Assembly: GCF_003597395.2 (NCBI RefSeq)
Contig: NC_133776.1
Span: 36,929,097-36,993,096, forward strand
Reading direction: 5' to 3'
Length of the DNA stretch: 64,000 nt
Source of the DNA: Chelonoidis abingdonii
Taxonomy: Eukaryota > Chordata > Testudines > Testudinidae
Part shown: in pieces, positions 11,736 through 27,198 of the stretch
Numbering within the stretch: position 1 is the first letter of the stretch
Layout: each line of letters starts with the position of its first letter
Notes under the pieces: model-generated
What the model saw: only the letters and a program-made list of their open reading frames with translations
Told to the model about the DNA's origin: nothing
Databases searched by the model: none
Position numbers and translations under genes: made by a program

Positions 11736-12185
11736 ACTAATTATTTGCATGGAGTAAGAGTTTGAATGTAAATAGCATCCTATAATTGCTGTCAAGATCA
11801 CTCATCTCAGCTTTGAAGACAAACTAATAAATAATTCAGAGCAATGGACCAATATTTGGGGCTTCTGTGTTTTTGTTTTTAAAAGCTCACATGTAAGAAA
11901 ATAAACTAGTTCCACAGGGGTGCTCAGGCTTGGAGTATTGTCATTACTGGCAGCTTTAAAGTAAACCTCATTGTTGTTTCAGAGTTTTCTTAGGGCCCGT
12001 GATTACCTGACTGAGGGGTGTTTTGTTGCTGCTGTTGTAGTATTTATTCACCCTAGGTAATAAAACCCAAACATTTAAAAACGTCCATTGTTATAAAACA
12101 CAAATCTAATTCAGTCAAAACTGTCCCTATGGAGGAGACAGTTAATCCTGTAAAGCAGTGATGGCTATTTCCTTCTCTTCTGCTT

Positions 12186-12335
12186 AGTCTGCCTGTCTGT
12201 TTAGGTGATAGTCTCTCCAAGGCAGGGACTGTGTCTTTTGCTATACAGTGCTAAGCATAATGGAGCCCTGGTCTCAGCTTGGGATTCTAGATGGTATTGG
12301 AAAACAAATAGTAACATAAATAAATAAATGATAAA
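12186..12335 (+). mobile_element. SINE, 3' part
   Basis: It contains 'ctccaaggcagggactgtgt', 'tacagtgctaagcataatgg' and a tail 'aacaaatagtaacataaata', the same tail type as the SINE at 4382-4643. The tRNA head is missing. Confidence 0.75.
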
Positions 12336-12359
12336 GGGCCAGGTTCAACTGCATTCAAT

Positions 12360-12622
12360 GGCTGCATCTACACTGTGAGCTGGGGGGTGGGATTCACCGG
12401 CTCGTGTACGCATACCCACACTGGCACAAGTACAGATAGCACGGTAGCTGGAGTAGCACAGGTAGTAGCCAAACAGAGTACAGATCGAGATGTTTCAGGC
12501 AAGTTTGTAATCAGCATGGTTCAGCCGTGCTTATGCTCCTGCTACCTGTGCTACTGTGGCTATTTATACTCATGCTGGCTCAATGAGTATGCAAGTGCAA
12601 GTATGTGCACATGAGCAGGGAT
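12360..12622. mobile_element. Palindromic MITE, 'tctacactgtgagctggg' family
   Basis: The left end 'tctacactgtgagctggggg' and the words 'ggctcgtgtacgcatacc' pair imperfectly with 12570-12618 (revcomp 'ctgctcatgtgcacatactt'). I recognise the turtle palindromic family with 'agctcgagtacacatact'. The plus-strand open frame 12375-12614 is an artefact of this repeat. Confidence 0.6.
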
Positions 12623-13329
12623 ATCATGCCTAGTATAGCCATAACCAAAGAAGCACAGGGACTGTTCCCTCTCTACTCCCTTGGTGTGTGTGGGTGGGGA
12701 GAGGGAGTAAGTCTGGGGAATGGTCTTGCTCCCCACTCTGCACTAGCACACAAAGTGGCACTGGCTTGGGACTGGTGTGGCACTGGCTTCGTACTGGTGT
12801 GGAGTGCCAGCTGAACCTGGTGTTCCACCTGTACCCTTTGGAGAGCTGGAGGGATTCTACATAGCAAAATTCCTCTCTGAGCTCCACCAGGTCTCCCCCC
12901 TCTCCCTCCCACACACTCCCTGAACACAGAGCCATACATTAGTGTCACACTTAAGCCTAGTGTTAGGTGCATGCAGTTTTGTTTTTATTTTTCTATTAAT
13001 CCTCTGAAAAGCTGGAATTACTCAAGTGTAATTTACATGCTAACCAGTTCAGGAATATTTACTGAAGAAATATTATTCTTGATCATCTCCGAAAGGTGTT
13101 AAAAATAAAGCTGTGACAAGAATTATAACATTGCATCAAGTAGTGGACACAAAATTATGGTCTTTAGTTCTTTTGTTGACAACAAAGAGGTCAAATGTAC
13201 TGTCATCCACATTTTGGCCACTCTTACAATCCTGTGCAAGCCCACTGAAACCAGTGTAACTCCACAGAATGTGAATCTGAACTTGTGTATTCCAGCTGAG
13301 ATGCCTGTAGTTCAAAGCAGTGACCATTA
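12623..13329. other. Intronic DNA, nothing firm
   Basis: A GC-richer patch at 12700-12940 has open frames on both strands but no splice-bounded exon. An imperfect direct repeat of 'gtggcactggctt' lies near 12752 and 12777. No named element is seen. Confidence 0.35.
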
Positions 13330-14500
13330 CAATTGCCAAGTATGAACAATAACGAAGAACCACCACCGCATGAAGCTAATACAGACAATGATGGAGATTC
13401 TTTGTGAACTTTTGTGGCAAATGGAGCCACTGGTGACAACAGAAGAATGGCATCCCACAAAGTAGTGTCTCAACACCTGCATTATTCAACATCTACATAA
13501 ATGACCAGCCAAGCTGCTCTGACATAAGATGGTTTATTTATCTACACAAAGAATGTGACATAGGAGCGAGTAGCTAAATGTACTTAACACCTTATGTAAG
13601 TACCCTGCAGCAACCCATCGGTGCATTCCATCTCAAAAACCAAGAAGTCAAATGTGAACTCAAAATCAGATGGCTTGGAATGGAACTTACTCATTCCATA
13701 AATCCTATATACCTTGATGTTACTCTCGAACACACACTGTCCCTTAGAACCCACATCGAGAAAACGAAAGCCAAAGTTAGCATACAAAACAATATTCTCA
13801 GCAAGCGCACCAAAGTGGGGTGCAAACCTGTCCACTGTGCGATCAACTGGCACATTGCTACTCCTTTGGTGAACACACTCATGCAGCCTGGGCACAATCC
13901 CCTCACGCAAAGAAGCTAGACCCTGCATATAATACTGCCTGCTGCTATATTACAGGATGCCGTAAGCCTATTCATATCAACAGCCTCTTCATCCTTGGAG
14001 GTATTGCTCCTCCGGAGGTACTCCAGGAAGTTACAGTAGAGTTGAGCACACAAAGCTAATGTGCAGATCTAAGATTTCCACTATATGACCCTGGTTCCAA
14101 GTCAACTGAAGTCACAACAAAGCTGTCTTGCCATTGTTAAAACCCTAACATTGTCACCCAAACAGACAAGTGTTCAGTTATGGCAAACAAAAGTGGAGAA
14201 CGACCTTGTAAGCCCCTTTGCTCCAGCTCCCAGCAGTCGAGCACCTACCTGGTGCAGATCAGCCCTGGATTACATGCCCCTAATCAATGCCATAGTGGAG
14301 TTGGCTCATCTAGAGATGCACTGATCAAGTGCGGCTACATCACTGGCCCCCGGATCTGTGACTGCAGCAGAAACTTGAAGCATCTCCTGCAATAACAGTT
14401 GCTTGAGCGTGAATGCTCTTCGAGTGACCTGGCAGAGTGCAATGATCGGGCAATCACATGTGCACAGACATGGTTGAAAGCAGTTTGAGGACATAAGAAG
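13330..14500 (+). pseudogene. LINE ORF2 relic (reverse-transcriptase 3' half)
   Basis: Broken frames read in order as the end of a non-LTR reverse transcriptase. 13476-13505 gives LFNIYINDQP, followed by an FIY where the catalytic xADD block should be. 13640-13780 gives QEVKCELKIRW..., NPIYLDVTLEHTLSLRTHIEK and KAKVSIQNNIL (thumb). After a frameshift near 13830 come AQSPHAKKLDPAYNTACCYI, ITGCRKP and SLFILGGIAPPEV. Further on, KCGYITGPRICDCS (about 14329-14370) matches the C-terminal 'kWG...CdCG' finger. Stops and frameshifts make it non-functional. I infer a jockey/CR1-superfamily clade; the exact clade is uncertain. Confidence 0.8.
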
Positions 14501-16555
14501 AAGAATCAGTAAAACAAACACCAATTATTTTTGGTTTTGCCCCTGCATTTTTTAAAGTCCCATTCTGGCCCATTGTAACCTCATGGAGAGGAGGATGTGT
14601 TCTGTTTAGCTGACCATAGTGTGCATGTTACCCTAACATAGCACTGTTTGCTGTATTTACAGCATGCTTATAAACTGAAAAGCATGAAGTGACAAACACA
14701 GTTGCAGCATGTCAGGCATATGTTACTTGATGTCACCCAGCATTAATCTACGTGGATGATATGAAAGTGGCAACTTTGTGTACCAACCAAGAGGATTATA
14801 TTCAAACAGTGATTGGATACAAAGTAGTGACAAACTGCAGAATGGTCAATAGGTTTACTAGGAACCAGGCAAAAAATCTCTTAGGGCTCATTTTGGCTGA
14901 GCTTCCTCAACTTCCACTGAAATCAATGTGAGTTGAGGGTGCTCAGCAATTTGCCTGAACAACTCCTTAGGAAGGAAATGCTTTTAAAGTTCCTGCTCCA
15001 TTCAATTCAATGAGAGTTTTGCCATTAGCTTTAATGGGAGTAAAATTAGAGCCTAAATGAACAAGAAGGTAAGGGAAAAGGTTCGAGGATAGAAATCTAA
15101 TTTATTTTCTATGGAATAATGAGTTCAGCTGTGTTCCGTTCTCTTTCCTGTAGCTCCACATGAGTTTTACAGGACATAGGCATTACAATGGATAATCTCT
15201 AAGGATGTGTGTGGGATTTAATATTTGGACCTGATCCCATAAACCCTTACTCGAGTAGTGCCATTGCATTCAACATTTTCAGGTCAGCTCTAGCAATGAG
15301 GCAATGGAAACCCAAGCTTTGTTTTTCCAGTGACTTTTAATGCTTTAGGGAGACATCCAATAGACTAAAATAATCCTAATCTTCTCACAGAACTTCAGCT
15401 CATGGCTAGTAGAAATACCATGAGAAGGCCTATTATTATGTCTCCCTGAGGTGCAAACAACACAACGAAAAGGTATCAGCTGTGTGTACCTATACACTAG
15501 GTTAAACATAATGTAACAAGTGTAATAAATACATTTATAGATATTGCAGACAGGCTGTATTTCTCATCTTGTGCTCTTTTTGCATGTGGAATGTCACCCC
15601 AAGTAAACGATCAATGTCCACACACAAAATAGAAATGTGAAATGTATTATGTATAAAGTGACTTCATCAAATTAAAAAAAGCCATTAAGCACACAAATCC
15701 TAGTGCAGGCTCGTATGTCATAGCTTACAGTACTAACAATCAGTTCCCCAGAATGGAATAATTCCCAACCTGGTAACTAGATGGTCCTGTCTTTTAATAC
15801 TGCATGATCTATTCTCTATTCAGTGCTTGTAACTTCCATTAACATCAATGAGTATGCATATGTGCCTCAAGTGGTAGAAGATACTCCTGTGTGGATTCAA
15901 AACTGGTTTACAAATTCCTCAGAAAAATCACGTTGTGCTCATTGTTCTTGGCAGAAAGCTATTAGAGCTTCATTGGAACCTCTGCTTTTGTTCCACTTTC
16001 TTCTGATTGGAGGGATCAAAACATATACCAGAGCAGACAGAAGGTGGCGTGGAATGCTGAGAAAAATAATTCAGCTGTGGGAGTCTGCCAGTCAAAAGGG
16101 GGGTTGCAGCAGAAACATGGTTATTGAAACTGCAGATCCAAACCTGCAGTGTCAACCTCAGCTAAAAATAAGCAAAGGAGACAACCATCAGTGACTGCAT
16201 ATCTCAGAGCTAACAGGGTGGCTAGACTGAGCTCTTTGCTGTTAGTTCCTGTTAGAATCCAGGCAACTGGGAACAAGCAACTGTTGCAGCTCAAGGGCCA
16301 AACTGGGGCTATCTTCTGCATGGACAAGTACACTCATAGTTACAGGGAGATGTTCCTTCTGCCTACCAGCAAAATCAGGCAGGACCTGATCCTGCTGATT
16401 GCAATTCCTGAATGAAAGGGTAATGTGGCTTTCTGGCCTGAAGGCTGGAGCTAGGGGGAAATGCATGCTGCATTTTGTTTTTGTTTTTTGAAGCGATGAC
16501 TGCATTTTTCTAGCACCACTGAAGGCACTGTGTCTACCTCTGCCCTATTTAGGCA
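14501..16555. other. Intronic DNA with two palindromic relics
   Basis: 14885-14960 ('ttccactgaaatcaatgtga') and 15000-15055 ('gccattagctttaatgggag') belong to the dispersed hairpin class. A 123-codon plus-strand open frame (15823-16194) has no recognisable domain and no strong splice context, so I treat it as chance. Confidence 0.4.
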
Positions 16556-16675
16556 TATTGGGGAAGATTTTCAATGGCAGAGATGTTAGTTAGGGAATCA
16601 ACTCCCATTAATTTTCAGCAGGAGTTGGGCACTTAACTGCCATCTGGAAAATCTCCTCCTTTGTCTGCAGTCACT
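16556..16675. repeat. Palindromic relic
   Basis: The outer words GGAAGATTTTC and 'ctggaaaatctcc' are complementary, and inside lie 'aactcccattaattttcagc' and 'ggagttgggcacttaactgc'. It fits the 'attttcaa...gaaaat' palindrome class. Confidence 0.45.
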
Positions 16676-17403
16676 CCTACTTAGGTGCTACACCTTCGCA
16701 ACCTCACAGCACAGCTGTTGCTTGGGAAGAGCTGTAATTTAGCTATAAGTAATTTAAGGGTAGTTCAGCTTAGTAGCAGGGTGAGGATCCTGGCAAAATA
16801 ATATCAGAAAAAGCTACTTAAGTATTTGGGGTGAATACTTATTGAGGGCTAAATGCTGCCCTGATTCATATCCATACAACAAGACTCTATAGGGTCACAC
16901 AAGGAGTTGTCAAGGAAAAACACTGCCCTTGAAATATGAAGCAACAGCCAGGGAATGGGAAAAAATGTATCGCATAATGAGGATCTTCTGACGTATTTCT
17001 TCCACTAACAGGCACACAGCTAGGAAGGAAAAAGCTGGTTATAAGCCAGGAAACATCATTCTTTAAATAAATTATTAGACAATGTAGGAAACAAAAGGAA
17101 TTGAGAACTGCATAAAGCTACTGAAAGCTGTAAATCCATTTCAGTCCAACTTCTGTTTAGCTCATGTGGCAACAGTTCAAGCTCACTGCAGGTGGTTAGC
17201 AGCTTGGGTGGGGAGGTAACTGGGAATTTATGAGAGGCACTGCCTTTTGAACAGCTCCAATTAAAGTATTAGTAATTGCCTTTCTCCAAAGCTAAATATC
17301 CTCCACAAGTTGACTACTTGTAGAGGTTACTGAGCAAAAGAAATGCTTTTATCAGACAGAATTACAGAGCAGTGGGGTAGATGCCTCACATTCAGGTAAC
17401 ACA

Positions 17404-17446
17404 CTCTCTCTCTCTCTCTCTCTCCACACACACACACACACACACC
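17404..17446. repeat. Compound microsatellite (CT)n(CA)n
   Basis: About 10 CT repeats are followed directly by about 11 CA repeats. It is a simple-sequence repeat likely to vary in length between individuals. Confidence 0.95.
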
Positions 17447-17454
17447 ATAAGTGA

Positions 17455-17565
17455 GGATTTTCAAAAGTGACCTGACTCTGCATCCATTAAGGTCAATGGT
17501 AAAACAACCCTTGACTTCAGCAGGGACAGAGTTAGACCAAAGCTCAGCATTTTTGAAAATCACAG
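17455..17565. repeat. Palindromic MITE relic
   Basis: GATTTTCAAAA (17456-17466) and TTTTTGAAAATC (17550-17561) are the outer complementary ends. Internally 'attaaggtcaatggtaaaac' faces 'aacccttgacttcagcaggg'. It shares its core with the dispersed GAAGTCAATGG palindromes. Confidence 0.6.
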
Positions 17566-17659
17566 CTTCTGAGGGAAAAAAAATGTCTCCTGTGCATTCC
17601 TCACCCTTTTTACTAACCACACATTAAAGGATTAAAACAAAATCAACTTTTAAAATCTA

Positions 17660-17800
17660 ATTGTCTTTTTACTGGTTTTTATTATTTAATTATTTATATT
17701 GCAGCAGTGCCAAGGACCCACAGCCATGGACAAACACAGAACAAAGAGAGGGTTCCTGTCCCTAAGAACTTACACAGTCACTCCTTATTCTGTTCTGTTC
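17660..17800 (-). mobile_element. SINE, 3' part, antisense
   Basis: 'ttatttatattgcagcagtg', 'aaacacagaacaaagagagg' and 'cctgtccctaagaacttaca' are the complement of the common turtle SINE tail (tail type of 4382-4643). Confidence 0.7.
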
Positions 17801-21788
<3,988 letters not shown>

Positions 21789-21940
21789 CTACAAAATGGT
21801 AAGCTCTTTGAACCAGGGATCATCTTTTTGTTCTGGGTTTGTACACCTCCAAGCACACTGGGGCCCTGACCTGTGTCCAAGGCTCCCCAGGTGCTACCAT
21901 AGTACAAATAATAAACAACAATAAAATAATAAAACATTAA
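21789..21940 (+). mobile_element. SINE, 3' part
   Basis: 'atggtaagctctttgaacca', 'caagcacactggggccctga' and the tail 'catagtacaaataataaaca' match the tail of the turtle SINE at 4382-4643. The head is lost. Confidence 0.75.
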
Positions 21941-23730
21941 AAAATGCTCATCCCATGTTATTTTAGGGTAACAAGCAGTTTACTTCTAAATTTTGTATGT
22001 AGTGAGAACAACATCTGCCTAGATATAATTAGTGCATTTTATCAGTCTGTCTATATCTAGTCTTTGATATATTGTATGCTTGAAACTTTAAAAGTAGTAC
22101 TTAGACTCAGCTCAGATTTTATAGCAGTGTGACAAGTACTTGCCCACAGGACAAATCCCAAACATTAAAAGTTAAAGCTGAATCTTTTGGAAGAAGAGAG
22201 AAAATTGGTCTTGCGAAAAAGAGTATTAGTTTAGAAATGTAGCACCATGGATTGATCTATACTTCCAGGTACTCATCGATGACTGTAGACATACACACAT
22301 CTCAGGAAATAAAAATCATAGGGTCTAATCAACCCTTTGGAATAAAAAGAAATGCAAGAGAAAAATGCTCCAAAAATAACTCCCACACAGGGGAAATTTA
22401 AACTCCACCTTATTATCCCATCAAATCCACATGAATCTGTAATGTGAGCAGCAACAAGGTAGTGAGGTGCAAGTGTGGAACATAATGGGAATGCAGTTCA
22501 GATTCTCAAGAGACAAAATAACCTGGAACAATTTAAGTAAATCATGAAGGGAATCTCAGCTGACTTGGATCTGAATGTACAGAGACCGGTACCAAAATAT
22601 ACTGGGGATGACAGTTCTGCACACAGTATTGTTCCTGCGGTACTTATCAGTTCTGGAATGCTGTGCTTATTGATGCTTATATTTCTGGAATGCAAACAGA
22701 GTGTGTTTCAGTTAAAAAACCTTCCTCAACACAGTAAAATGAATGGGGATTATATCTGTGACCGCTATCCAAACCTTTCAGACAGCTAGTTACATATACA
22801 CTCAGTTACGGACACCAGAACCGCATGGCTTTTGTCACAATACATACAACTTCCACTCAATACTTATTGTCAATGGGTAAAATATTTAACTTGCTCCCAT
22901 TTTAATACCCTGTTTGACGTGACTCTTCACTGGGGTAATACTGAGTAAGAGATCTGGCAATAAATACACCTCTGTTTCCGAAAGCTAAGGCCATTTTTCT
23001 ACAGCTCACTGGAGCAAGAGCAAGCCCCGCGGATCACATTATGCTGCCTTCCCTCCCTTTGACCTCTGGGGAATCATAAGAATCCATCTTTTTTGGTTTA
23101 ATTACATACTTTTTGAGATGATAAGCTACAGCTTATATCAAATACACACTGTGTACCAGATGAGATAATAGCACATTCATGATTATATGCTCCAAAAGCA
23201 GTTCTCTATCACATGACCTCAAGGAGAATCTCTATTGGTTTACAATCCTATTTCCATGTATGTTCTCTTTTCTAACTTCCAGACAGTAGAAAGCAAGTCT
23301 ACTACAAAAGGCTAGATATTGAACATGTCTGACACATTCTATCCATTAGAGGCAGTGGTGCAATTATATATAAACTAGTACATGCTTACAACTAACTTAT
23401 GATTGAATCATAATAGGCATCGATACCAGAGGGATTTTCAAGCAAAAAAAAAAATCAAAGGTAGAACTTGTTTTCCTCCACAATTTGAAGATTAATAATT
23501 AAAAACTACCAACCAATCAACCAACCAGTGGCTGATTTAAATGATCAACTATGTCTCTGCTAATCTTTCCATAAATGGTTCTGATAGTATAATCTGCTGA
23601 TTCTCCACAACAAAAAATGCCTGTCACATCATTTAAAGAGGATTACCATTTAAACATATTGAGGGAAGCAGGTAAGAGATCCACTTTAATCCTTTAAATA
23701 ATAATAACAACAACAACAGGAGATATACCA
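21941..23730. other. Intronic DNA, nothing recognised
   Basis: No exon, RNA or named repeat is seen. A short (AAT)n/(AAC)n run lies at 23697-23719, directly before the CR1-type fragment. Confidence 0.4.
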
Positions 23731-23905
23731 ATCTCCTAGAGCTGGAAGGGACCTTGAAAGGTCATTGAGTCCAGCCCTCTACCTTCACTAGCAGGATCAA
23801 GTACTGATTTTTGCTGCAGCTCCCTAAGCAGCCCCCCAAGGATTGAACTCACAACCCTGGGTTTAGCAGGACAATGCTCAAACCACTGAGCTATGCCTCC
23901 CCCCA
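23731..23905 (+). mobile_element. CR1-linked / tRNA-like repeat fragment
   Basis: 'gagctggaagggaccttgaa' and 'aggtcattgagtccagccct' are CR1-type wording. It is followed by a tRNA-like antisense half, 'ggattgaactcacaaccctg' and 'gctcaaaccactgagctatg'. This exact combination is very common in turtle genomes and is one of the best taxon clues in the window. The small minus-strand open frame is an artefact. Confidence 0.8.
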
Positions 23906-26209
23906 GTTCTACTGTATTTACATATATATAGGCATATTTGTATGTATACAATGCTGTGAATAGAATACACTAATCAAAAGTAATGATTTCACTTCCATAT
24001 AGAGATGTTTAGATTGTATACCATAGGCCAAATTCTGGCCTTAGAAATTCATGTACACAACTTTCATTGTGGTGGTGGTTTTCCCCTTTGTCTAAGAAAA
24101 TGTAGGACCAGGAAAAATGCATGTGGATTTTATCATCCCTTTAAATGATCTTACACTCCCCAATAAAAATTCTGTTTCCTCTAGAGTAGCAAATCTTTAT
24201 GTTATATGCCAAATTTATTTCTAAATTATCCACAAGTCATCATAGGCTGACATTCCAAAAGATTTTGATTTGTCTTGGGCTTTTTCCCATCTTTAAAAGC
24301 TGTGGTACTCCTATTGTATAGTAAATCATGGAAAGTCTCCTATTTGGCAGAGAAGTGGGCATTTGGAGGTCACTTTGAAATGCCTAGCAATCAGCGCCTG
24401 CTCTTGAAAGAGATGCTTACTACTACTCCCGCAAACACCCCCACAGCTAAGAGTATGCCAGTGCCATAAATTACATTGACATATTAAACTACCCACACAC
24501 CTGCCAGGGAATGGTGGTGCTTTCAGTTGGCTCAAAGTGCACCAATACAGTAAATTGCATGCCAGTTAAATAGTAAACTTTACACTGTATTTGCCCTCCA
24601 ACAGTTTTCATGATACTAACTACTGAAGATTTCCTGAGATCTGCCCCTCCAGGAGGTGTGCAGTGTCTGCACCTATAACAAGACAGAAGTATGATCACAA
24701 ATAGCCAGAACAAACCTGATGTGTCCCAAGCAAGTATCCAAAGGACATTTTTTTCATTTTGTGTCTAATTCTTACAGATGTACACTAGTAACCACCACAA
24801 TGGCCTTTATTAGTACAGCAGACACACAAAGCCGAATTCATCTCTGGAGTTCCCCAAAGGACAAAATAAGGAACAGCTTCTTCTAAAGCTACCACCTGTA
24901 TCAAAGATGTGACATGAATGCTAGTAAAAGATTAGCCTACTGTTCCTGGTCCCCATTACATGACGTGGTTACAAAAGGTTAATATCTGTCTCATGTATTG
25001 ATGCAATTGTTAGTTGCACAGCAGTGAGAGCTCTTTAGAAGCATGTCTGGCACTTTTCTCCCATTCACTAGAGCCAGTGAGCCAAATCTTGATCTCAGAT
25101 ACACGAGCTAAAATCCAGAATAATTCAGTCCAAGTGAACAGAGTCACTCCAGACTTATACCAGTATAAATGAAATCAAAATGATCTGGATCTGTCATTTT
25201 CCTTTGTCTTCCCCCCAAACAAACAAACTCGCTGAAGTCATTTTGGACTGGAGTCTCCAACATTACAATGCCTTGAGCTACTGAGAGAATTAAAGGATTT
25301 ATTTATGTACTCCTCCAACTTGTAAGTAGGAGCTAGCTGGAGCTAGAATGTCCTGCTACAGCAAAGCAAACTGAGAAAGATTTATATATACTTTGCTGCA
25401 TAGAGGACTATTGAGACCAACTACTAGAAATAATTGTGTAGATGATCTCACTCCATTACTTTTGACAGGAAAGAGCCTGTGCTCTCCTTTGTACTGGTAA
25501 CAGGTTGTCTCTCATTTCAAATGTGTATTATATGAGTTGCTGAAAATGTTACCGTTTATTAATATATATGGAAATGCAGATTTGGATTATTCCCTTGGGA
25601 AATTTCAGTTTGAACTGGTTAGGTTCTATGGCTTCTATGACGTAGAAAAAAAATGTGCCCAAGTAACGTTAAAAAACAAAACAAAAATAAAACTGGACAT
25701 TTGTCAGCAATAACTAAGATAAGGGGTGAATTTCACAGTGATAACATTTAATCATGTAAAGCACTCATGTTATAGACAGAGTAAAGTGATGGTTCTTGGA
25801 GCTGGAGATGCCCTGTGGGACACTGATATGATATATAGTGGCTAAGTATGTAATGTGTGCTTCATACAGCTCACTCAGTCATGCCTCTTTTGGGCCACTG
25901 AACATTGCCATAACACTAGCTGCCTTCTTTGATGAATTAGGGGTCAACAGAGCTTCCTGCCTCCTCTTACTCCCCTAAAGACAGCTACAGTTTGACACAT
26001 AGGGTCCAATTCCAACACTCATATAAGACAGGATTTACCTTAAATTAAGAGGAAAACTGCAGTATCCAAAACATGCACAGTCATTATTCTTCAAGCTAGG
26101 TTTTTGTCTTTTTTAAATATATAGGCTATAATCCTTTCCCCACTGAAGTCAATCCTAGGATCAGCTGGCTATATCTCACGAAATAAATTCCCTACCATTT
26201 CTGGGGCCT
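23906..26209. other. Intronic DNA with one old palindromic relic
   Basis: 25085-25195 holds 'cttgatctcagatacacgag', 'gtcactccagacttatacca' and 'gtataaatgaaatcaaaatg', a decayed copy of the 'ttacaccagtgtaaat...gactccactgaagtcaatgg' class. Nothing else is named. Confidence 0.4.
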
Positions 26210-26402
26210 CAGGTGTTGGTGCACCTCAGTGCTTCCTGTTGTCTGTTTGTGGCACATAATAGTTTAGTCTCCTGATGGCAAAAACACTTTGGTCTAATAC
26301 TAGTTGTTGGGCTTGATGCAGTATTGGTTGGGTGATGCGATCCACAGGAGATCAAGTTAGTTGATCTGATGATTCCTTCTGGCCTTAAGTGCTATGATAT
26401 CG
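26210..26402 (+). mobile_element. CR1-like 3' tail fragment
   Basis: 'gttgggcttgatgcagtatt', 'tgatctgatgattccttctg' and 'gccttaagtgctatgatat' match the 3' tail of CR1-type elements (usual form 'tgatctaatggtcccttctggcc...tatga'). Confidence 0.65.
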
Positions 26403-26783
26403 GAGCTTTACAATTGACTTTGATGTGGCCAGGATTTCACCTGGATTGAGGAACAACAGATGATGAACAAAGCTGATCTGACAACAGGGAAAGGAGGGAA
26501 CCCCAGTTCACAAGAACTCTGAACACAACGGAACTCAGAACCTGGTGGGCCAAGTTGTAGCCTCAGATTCAGGGTTGCCATCTCAAGTGAGTCCTTTTTG
26601 AGATCAGAATTGGGCAAGGCAGGGTTAGAATTCACTAACCTAAAAGACAGACTAAATTTGTAGCAAATGCTATTAATAACAATAGTTTGCCCATCTCTAG
26701 GTTGATAGCTCTGGAGTCCTGTCCAAATAACTACTCAGCTAATCATATTCAGCCTATTTAAGTGCTACCCATGTATTATAGTG

Positions 26784-27190
26784 CAGTGGTTCTTAACCAA
26801 GGGTACACATACCATTGGGGGTATGCAGAGGTCCTCCAGGGGGTACATTAACTCATCTAGTTATTTGCCTAGTTTTACAACAGGCTACATAAAAAAAACA
26901 CTAATGAAGTCAGTACAAACTAAAGTTTCATACAATGACTTGTTTATACTGCTCGATATACTATACACTGAAATGTAAGTATAATATTTATATTCCAATT
27001 GATTTATTTTATAATTATATGGCAAAAATGAGAAAGTAAGCAATTTTTCAGTAATAGTGTGCTGTGACATTTGTATTTTATGTCTGATTTTGTAAGCAAG
27101 TAGTTTTTAAGTGGAGTGAAACTTGGAGGTATGCAAGACAAATCAGACTCCTGAAAGGGTACAATAGTTTAGAAAGGTTGAGTGCCAGTG
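26784..27190. mobile_element. hAT-type non-autonomous transposon with TSD
   Basis: It begins CAGTGGTTCTTAACCAAGGG and ends GGTTGAGTGCCAGTG, the decayed inverted repeat. The flanks TTATAGTG (26776-26783) and TTATACTG (27191-27198) agree at 7 of 8 bases, as expected for a hAT target-site duplication. The body ('gggggtatgcagaggtcctc', 'aatttttcagtaatagtgtg') is a high-copy turtle element I recognise. It is 407 bp and has no transposase frame. Confidence 0.9.
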
Positions 27191-27198
27191 TTATACTG

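Noticed and set aside
17404..17446. Alternating CT/CA tract as a regulatory or Z-DNA element
   Set aside because: It is a simple microsatellite with no surrounding regulatory evidence.
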